A stretch of DNA of 11,550 nucleotides, from NCBI GenBank assembly GCA_947632255.1, contig CANROL010000021.1, positions 1-11,550 of the forward strand. The letters are read 5' to 3'. The notes beneath the pieces were generated by a model that was not told the origin of the DNA, did not search any database, and saw only the letters and a list, made by a program, of their open reading frames with translations. The translations under genes were made by a program, and so were the position numbers. Source of the DNA: an uncultured Bacilli bacterium. Its GTDB lineage: Bacteria; Bacillota_I; Bacilli_A; RF39; UBA660. Each line of letters begins with the position of its first letter. The first letter of the stretch is position 1. Positions 7,865 to 11,550 of the stretch are shown here, in pieces.

Positions 7865-8721
7865 TATTCTTCCCCCTTAATCATTAAAACCATAAGATCA
7901 TCTAAAGTTATTTTATCCACGACGGTTATATTATATTTCTTTTTAAAATCTTTTTTATGTTCCACGAGAACAGCATATTCATATTTTGTTTTGCAATATT
8001 TAACATAATCAGTTTTAGCAATACTCATAAATTCTTTTTCAGTACATTTTACAATACCATAATTATCTAATAATTCATCTGTTGTTTTAGATAAAATTAT
8101 TTCACCATTATTGATAAAAATTATATAATCGGCAATATGTTCTAAATCAGTTGTAATATGGCTAGAAAGTAAAATAGAGCAATCTTCTTTTTCTATTATA
8201 CTTTGAAAAATGTTTATGACTTCCGCTCTGGCAACAGGATCAAGGCCAGAAGTTGGTTCATCTAAAATTAAAAGTTTAGGATGATGCGATAAAGCTGTTG
8301 CTATTTCGAGTTTTTTTCTCATACCTTTAGAAAAGGTTTTAATTTGCTTATTAGGTAATAAAGAAAATTCTTTTAAATAATCATAAAATATTTTCGTATC
8401 CCAATTTTTATAAATATCTTTCATGCTATTATTTATATCATTGGGGGTAAGAATTTCGGGATAAAACATATCATCTAAAACTACGCCTATATCTTCTTTT
8501 ATTGTTCTTCCATCTTTGCGATTATCTAAACCAAATATTTTTATTTCGCCTTGATAAGTTTTAATTATATCTAATATAGCTTTTATAGTTGTAGTTTTAC
8601 CAGCACCATTTTCCCCGATAAAACCCATAATCATTCCTTTAGGCAAACTAAATGTTATGTTTTTAAGTTCAAAGTTATCATATTTTTTACATAAATTTTT
8701 AACTTCTAATATGTTATCCAT
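7864..8721 (-). CDS. ABC transporter ATP-binding protein (YtrB/BcrA-like)
   Basis: I use the ATG at 8719-8721 (285 residues). An in-frame ATG 15 nt upstream lies before the GAGGAGG ribosome-binding site, which is itself encoded by the last codons of the GntR gene. All motor motifs are present: Walker A GENGAGKTT (Lys42), signature FSKGMRKK (Ser131) in place of LSGGQ as in this subfamily, Walker B LLILDEPTSGLDP (Asp154-Glu155) and switch SSHI (His188). The last 70 or so residues form a variable C-terminal domain. It powers the permease encoded next. Spacing to the GntR gene is one base and to the permease minus one, a compact three-gene operon. The GntR-ATPase-permease order matches the Bacillus subtilis ytr type, but orthology is not shown. 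Confidence 0.93.
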   Translation of the reverse strand: MDNILEVKNLCKKYDNFELKNITFSLPKGMIMGFIGENGAGKTTTIKAILDIIKTYQGEIKIFGLDNRKDGRTIKEDIGVVLDDMFYPEILTPNDINNSMKDIYKNWDTKIFYDYLKEFSLLPNKQIKTFSKGMRKKLEIATALSHHPKLLILDEPTSGLDPVARAEVINIFQSIIEKEDCSILLSSHITTDLEHIADYIIFINNGEIILSKTTDELLDNYGIVKCTEKEFMSIAKTDYVKYCKTKYEYAVLVEHKKDFKKKYNITVVDKITLDDLMVLMIKGEE

Positions 8722-8722
8722 C

Positions 8723-9097
8723 TTAATCCTCCTCATATAATATATTAAGCATTTTAATTAAATCTTTTTTGGAAATATTATTTATTTTAGCTATTGTAAC
8801 ACCTTTATCTAATAAACTTTCAATTTTATTTAATTGCTCTTCTTTAGCAATATCTTTATTTATTTTAGCAACATATATACCTTTAGAAGGAATAGTTTTA
8901 ACAAATCCTTCTTGTTCCAATTCTTCATATGCATTTTTAGTAGTAATTACACTACATCTTAAATCTTTAGCTAAACTTCTAATAGAAGGCAATAAATCCC
9001 CTTCTTTTAATTCATTATTAATAATTTTAATTTTAATTTGTTCCTTTATTTGTTCATAAATTGGAACATCATTAGTATTACTTATAATTATTTCCAT
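8723..9097 (-). CDS. GntR family transcriptional regulator, YtrA-like
   Basis: The true start is the ATG at 9095-9097 (124 residues): AAAGAGG lies 5 nt upstream, and the longer open frame reaching 9148 would contain the promoter. The first 75 residues or so are a GntR winged helix-turn-helix, recognisable by PIYEQIKEQIKIKI, the GDLLPSIRSLAKDLRCS turn, TTKNAYEELEQEGFV and the wing SKGIYVA. The remaining 45 or so residues are a short helical tail instead of a large effector domain, as in the YtrA subfamily, whose members usually repress their own ABC-transporter operon. The ATPase gene starts one base after the stop. The promoter carries an 11-bp tandem repeat and a palindrome with GT...AC ends that this protein could bind. 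The signal it senses is unknown. Confidence 0.93.
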   Translation of the reverse strand: MEIIISNTNDVPIYEQIKEQIKIKIINNELKEGDLLPSIRSLAKDLRCSVITTKNAYEELEQEGFVKTIPSKGIYVAKINKDIAKEEQLNKIESLLDKGVTIAKINNISKKDLIKMLNILYEED

Positions 9098-9109
9098 ATA
9101 TGCCTCTTT

Positions 9110-9128
9110 GTATATATATATTATATAC
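9110..9128. promoter_or_regulatory. Palindrome with GTATATA/TATATAC ends, candidate GntR operator
   Basis: The 19-bp stretch has 7-bp inverted arms GTATATA and TATATAC around a 5-bp centre. It covers the -10 box and the predicted start of the GntR operon promoter. GntR sites often have GT and AC ends, so autoregulation is likely, but alternating TA tracts arise easily in this base composition. Confidence 0.45.
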
Positions 9129-9141
9129 AGATTATATACAG
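9120..9141. repeat. Perfect 11-bp tandem repeat inside the GntR operon promoter
   Basis: ATTATATACAG occurs twice back to back (9120-9130 and 9131-9141). Read on the minus strand, each copy ends in TATAAT. The copies fill the spacer and -10 of the promoter. They may be two operator half sites one helical turn apart, or a simple duplication. Confidence 0.7.
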
Positions 9142-9148
9142 TTGTCAA
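9120..9148 (-). promoter_or_regulatory. Consensus promoter of the GntR-ABC operon
   Basis: The minus strand reads TTGACA (9143-9148), exactly 17 bp, then TATAAT (9120-9125): a perfect sigma-A consensus. The start near 9113 gives a leader of about 16 nt. Such strength usually needs a repressor, which the first gene probably supplies. Confidence 0.9.
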
Positions 9149-9161
9149 TATTTAGTTAGTT

Positions 9162-9206
9162 AAAATTAAAAATAGCACCACATACTTTCATTTAAGTAAG
9201 TGGTGC
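9162..9206 (-). terminator. Intrinsic terminator upstream of the GntR operon promoter
   Basis: On the minus strand GCACCAC (9206-9200) pairs with GTGGTGC (9181-9175). Inside, past a T-T mismatch, five more pairs (9198-9194 with 9187-9183) close a 6-nt loop. The tail TATTTTTAATTTT follows directly. The opposite strand has no T-rich tail, so the orientation is clear. Confidence 0.8.
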
Positions 9207-9241
9207 AAACCCATGTGGCAAGCACTATGAAGTGTCTCGCT
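9168..9241 (-). ncRNA. Candidate attenuator-type leader RNA or small RNA
   Basis: A transcript of about 74 nt is framed by its own promoter and terminator. Its 5' hairpin pairs GCGAG (9240-9236) with CTTGC (9222-9218, one G-U) and, past a bulged A, CACT with AGTG around a TCAT loop. The terminator hairpin forms the 3' half. Bases 9220-9213 (TGCCACAT) can also pair with 9183-9176 (ATGTGGTG), eight pairs with two G-U, which would break both the base of the first hairpin and the terminator. This is the layout of a riboswitch or attenuator. Readthrough would run into the GntR-ABC operon. I do not recognise a known aptamer class. It could instead be a free small RNA. Confidence 0.6.
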
Positions 9242-9247
9242 AATTTA

Positions 9248-9276
9248 AGTATATTATATTTTTTTATAAATGTAAA
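9248..9276 (-). promoter_or_regulatory. Promoter of the candidate leader RNA
   Basis: The minus strand reads TTTACA (9271-9276), a 17-bp spacer and TATACT (9248-9253). A start about seven bases on falls at 9241, exactly one base before the first hairpin. Confidence 0.65.
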
Positions 9277-9321
9277 CCTTATTTTAATTAATTTTATTTT
9301 TTGAATTTTTATTATATATTA

Positions 9322-9357
9322 AAAAATGTTTATAATTTATTACTTATTAACATTTTT
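9322..9357 (-). terminator. Terminator of the DUF1003 gene
   Basis: AAAAATGTT and AACATTTTT form a 9-bp stem (9322-9330 with 9349-9357) around an AT-rich 18-nt loop, with a T-run on the exit side for the minus strand. The stop codon of the DUF1003 gene (9356-9358) overlaps the arm. It separates that gene from the RNA promoter downstream. Confidence 0.6.
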
Positions 9358-9859
9358 ATTTTTCATTATTATCTTTTAAATAAGATAAAATTTTATTTTG
9401 ATTTTGTAAAATTTTTTCCATTCTATCATATAGTGCTTCTAATATTAGTTCACTTTTTAAATCAGTACGATAATCATTTTTATTACGAATAGTATCTTTT
9501 TTAGATTGTCTATTTTGGCTCATCATAATAATTGGAGCTTGGAGAGCGGCAAGACATGATAGTAATAAATTAAGTAAAATAAAAGGATATGGATCAACTG
9601 CTTTAGCTAAAAGTACTCCATTGATAATTATCCATAGTAATAAAAATAAACTAAAAGTAATAATAAAAGTCCAAGAGCCTGCAATCGCAGATAACTTATC
9701 CGCTAATTTATCACCCATAGTCATTTTCGAGTCAATTTCTTTATCAACATCAACCGAAATAGGTTTATCTAACAATAAATCAATTATTTCTTCTTCATCT
9801 TTTTCTTCTAAATTTTCTTTTAATAACATTTTAACAATTTCTTTTTTTCGAGCTTCCAT
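9356..9859 (-). CDS. DUF1003 domain membrane protein
   Basis: The start is set at the ATG at 9857-9859 (167 residues), since AAGGA lies 8 nt before it; an in-frame ATG three codons upstream almost touches that site. An acidic, charged N-terminal region of about 45 residues precedes GDKLADKLSAIAGSW, then two transmembrane helices (about 63-85 and 90-112) with DPYPFILLNLLLSCLAALQAPIIMMSQNRQ, and a soluble tail of about 50 residues. This is the DUF1003 signature. The function of the family is not established. The gene stands alone between its own promoter and terminator, with no sign of an operon partner. Confidence 0.93.
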   Translation of the reverse strand: MEARKKEIVKMLLKENLEEKDEEEIIDLLLDKPISVDVDKEIDSKMTMGDKLADKLSAIAGSWTFIITFSLFLLLWIIINGVLLAKAVDPYPFILLNLLLSCLAALQAPIIMMSQNRQSKKDTIRNKNDYRTDLKSELILEALYDRMEKILQNQNKILSYLKDNNEK

Positions 9860-9883
9860 ATATACCATCCTTAATCACCATAA

Positions 9884-9912
9884 ATTATAGCATCTACAAC
9901 ATTTTTTGACAA
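9884..9912 (-). promoter_or_regulatory. Promoter of the DUF1003 gene
   Basis: The minus strand reads TTGTCA (9907-9912), 17 bp, and TATAAT (9884-9889) with TG one base before it, an extended -10. Transcription should start near 9877, about 18 nt before the ATG at 9859. Confidence 0.85.
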
Positions 9913-10013
9913 TAAATTTTTATAAATTAGTTAATAATCCAAACAAGAAAAATAATTAATCATATACTAGATTAGGGTAGCAAAAAATTATATTAGTATA
10001 AGGGGGCTGTAAA

Positions 10014-10226
10014 TTGACTAATAAATGGATTATTATTGCAGTTTTGTTACTCACTGTAGCTTTTACAAGTATTGGTTATTCATCTTTTATCACAGGTTAT
10101 TCTCTAGCTAAAAAAACTTGTAATTGCTCTTTAATTAATGATCAAAAAATGATCAAAAAAAATGATTATTTAAAAGATAAAAATTTAAAAACTTTTCCTA
10201 AAAATCTTTATTTGTCCATCCTTTAA
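10014..10226 (+). CDS. Small single-pass membrane protein, hypothetical, TTG start
   Basis: A 70-residue frame opens with TTG at 10014, preceded by AAGGGGG with a 7-nt gap, an excellent ribosome-binding site that decides the start. Residues 4-24 are hydrophobic and likely a transmembrane or uncleaved signal segment. After a short polar stretch come Cys36 and Cys38 in TCNC, then a lysine-rich tail. It resembles no family I can name. A strong terminator lies 60 nt downstream and the gene stands between opposite-strand neighbours, which supports it being a real transcription unit. I find no convincing promoter; TATACT at 9963-9968 lacks a -35. The TTG start and small size leave some doubt. Confidence 0.6.
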   Translation: MTNKWIIIAVLLLTVAFTSIGYSSFITGYSLAKKTCNCSLINDQKMIKKNDYLKDKNLKTFPKNLYLSIL

Positions 10227-10285
10227 TAATCTTTTTCTAATTATATTCCTAATATAATTTATGTTAAATTAAATTTATGTTTACT

Positions 10286-10316
10286 AAAAACCTATATTTT
10301 TTAAGTATAGGTTTTT
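10286..10316. terminator. Bidirectional terminator between the miniprotein and transglutaminase genes
   Basis: AAAAACCTATA (10286-10296) pairs with TATAGGTTTTT (10306-10316), 11 bp, around a 9-nt loop, with A and T runs on both sides. It can end transcription from either strand. The TAA stop of the minus-strand gene (10315-10317) overlaps the arm. Confidence 0.88.
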
Positions 10317-11550
10317 ATTTATTAATTTTCTTTTCATAGATATTTCTTAAAGTTCTAGTTAATTTAAGATAGTTTATTTGTTTATTTAAATCATTTTCTT
10401 TAAAATAGTTTTCTAAATCTTCTAAATCCATGATTAATCTTTTTTCATCAGTTGTTAAAGTATATAATAATTTCTTAATATCTTCATGAGTAAATTGCCA
10501 TTTTGAATTAACTAAAATTCGATAAAAATCTTTAAAAGCAAAAGGATATTTATTAGGATTTTTATAATATTCTATTCGACGTACATTATATAAAGCTTTT
10601 ATATAAATATCCGCGGTTAATGGTTTTTCAAAATAGGTTATAAGATTTTCCAATTTAGATTTAATATCATCAAAATTAGGTTTTAAAAAATCTGGTATAT
10701 TGGGCATAAAGTTGTATTTACTAACTAAAGAAACATTATTAATAAGCATAGACATATGCTTGATAGTATTAATTAAATCTTCAGGCATATTAGCACCATT
10801 ATTGTTGTTTAAAGCTTCATTAAAATCATCCAATAAATCGGATGAATAAGATGGCAATAATTCATTATAAAAATTATATTTATGATTAATATCTTCTTTA
10901 TCCATTTCATCTTTGGTTAATGCAAAATAACGATATGATGCTAAATAAGAGTTACTATTATAATTCTTTTTACGATCCCAAGTTGGATCAAAATAATAAA
11001 CACCATCTATATTATATTTAGAGTCTTTAATATATATTTCGTTACGAGCATGACCACCATTTTTATCTTTATCAAGTAAAAGAACTACTTGGCAATCAAT
11101 ACCTAATTTATCTAAAATAAATTTAAAAATATTAGCATAACCTAAACATACTATTTTATCACCAGTTAGAGATGATGTTAAATTACGTGATAAATGCTTA
11201 TCTTCACTTGGGGATACTTCTTGATATACTTTATCCCTTACAATATCATAAACATACATAATAGTTTCAAATATAGAAAAATTATACTTTTTAACATCAG
11301 CAGTAATATTATTTATAGCTAAAATAAATTCATTATATTCTTGAAAATTAATTAAATTATAATTACCTTCGACATTAAAATATAAATTGGAAACATCAGT
11401 TAAGTTATTTTTTATTTCATTAATAGTTTCTAAGTTAAATAAAGAATAATCATTAATAACTATTTTTTTATTTTTTAAAGAAGGATTATTTTTAATATAT
11501 TCGATGACTCTCTTTATATCATAATCTATTTCAACATATTCAATATTTTG
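10315..11550 (-). CDS. Transglutaminase-like domain protein (5' end outside the window)
   Basis: The reading frame continues without a stop past the first in-frame ATG-led stretch (11259) to the right edge, so 411 C-terminal residues are seen and the true start lies beyond 11550. The transglutaminase/papain-like core is marked by VCLGYANIF with the catalytic Cys (visible residue 135), GGHARNEI with His167 and FDPTWD with Asp188. About 190 helical, charged residues follow, without a recognised domain. The 97 residues before that ATG look like ordinary coding sequence of the same protein. Such domains can act as cysteine proteases or crosslinking enzymes; which applies is open. No signal peptide can be judged because the N-terminus is missing. 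The next gene on the left is on the other strand, so this is the last gene of its unit. Confidence 0.85.
   Translation of the reverse strand, partial: QNIEYVEIDYDIKRVIEYIKNNPSLKNKKIVINDYSLFNLETINEIKNNLTDVSNLYFNVEGNYNLINFQEYNEFILAINNITADVKKYNFSIFETIMYVYDIVRDKVYQEVSPSEDKHLSRNLTSSLTGDKIVCLGYANIFKFILDKLGIDCQVVLLLDKDKNGGHARNEIYIKDSKYNIDGVYYFDPTWDRKKNYNSNSYLASYRYFALTKDEMDKEDINHKYNFYNELLPSYSSDLLDDFNEALNNNNGANMPEDLINTIKHMSMLINNVSLVSKYNFMPNIPDFLKPNFDDIKSKLENLITYFEKPLTADIYIKALYNVRRIEYYKNPNKYPFAFKDFYRILVNSKWQFTHEDIKKLLYTLTTDEKRLIMDLEDLENYFKENDLNKQINYLKLTRTLRNIYEKKINK

Noticed and set aside
8769..9059. 96-residue open frame on the plus strand
   Set aside because: It is antisense to the GntR gene, which has clear helix-turn-helix motifs and a good start. 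No promoter or binding site is seen for the plus frame.
9188..9214. Possible 8-codon leader peptide (MGLHHLLK) in the candidate RNA
   Set aside because: The ATG has no ribosome-binding site, and two His codons in a row are not enough to propose histidine attenuation upstream of an ABC operon.
9301..9492. 63-residue open frame on the plus strand
   Set aside because: Its start falls in an A/T tract before the DUF1003 terminator and most of it is opposite the DUF1003 gene. There is no ribosome-binding site.
9621..9890. 89-residue open frame on the plus strand
   Set aside because: It is fully antisense to the well-supported DUF1003 gene and its serine-rich product looks like a reverse-strand artefact.
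9906..9937. Plus-strand TTGACA as promoter of the miniprotein gene
   Set aside because: The nearest -10-like sequences are 19-20 bp away and poor. The hexamer is better explained as overlapping the -35 box of the divergent DUF1003 promoter.

Overview
The window looks like chromosomal DNA from a very AT-rich, walled, Gram-positive-type bacterium (Bacillota, perhaps an uncultured gut Bacilli or RF39-like lineage; the placement is inference). The signs are AAAGGA/AAGGAG-type ribosome-binding sites, sigma-A-like promoters, lipoprotein signal peptides, a membrane-anchored lysozyme and a GntR/ABC module typical of that phylum. All tryptophans are TGG. The eleven genes whose 3' ends are visible stop at TAA (nine) or TAG (two), never TGA. 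There is no IS element, phage gene, CRISPR array, rRNA or tRNA.

Layout. At 1-1818 (minus strand) a membrane-anchored GH25 lysozyme with Ig-like stalk domains is followed by a class I glutamine-amidotransferase-fold peptidase C26, which is cut by the left edge. Diverging from them at 1975-5293 (plus) is a three-gene operon: a DUF4358-type lipoprotein with an internal duplication, an MBOAT O-acyltransferase and a DHHW/AlgX-like SGNH protein. Together these look like an O-acetylation machine for a cell-surface polymer. A bidirectional terminator separates this operon from a minus-strand lipoprotein cyclophilin (5318-5944) and a stand-alone AAA15-type ATPase (6006-7124).

At 7232-9097 (minus) lies a tightly packed GntR repressor (YtrA-like), ABC ATPase and ABC-2 permease operon. 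Just upstream, at about 9168-9241, is a compact leader RNA candidate with its own promoter, a 5' hairpin, an intrinsic terminator and a competing antiterminator pairing. The operon therefore seems to have two promoters: a proximal consensus one carrying repeat operators, and a distal one passing through an attenuator-like RNA. Next come a DUF1003 membrane protein (9356-9859, minus), a 70-residue membrane miniprotein with a TTG start (10014-10226, plus), and a transglutaminase-like protein (10315 to the right edge, minus) whose N-terminus lies outside the window.

The theme is cell-envelope maintenance: wall cleavage, polymer acetylation, extracytoplasmic folding and an ABC module of a kind linked in Bacillus to wall-antibiotic stress. 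The most promising unexplained elements are the attenuator-like RNA upstream of the GntR operon and the 17-bp palindrome inside the promoter of the lone ATPase. No stretch longer than 300 bases lacks a gene.
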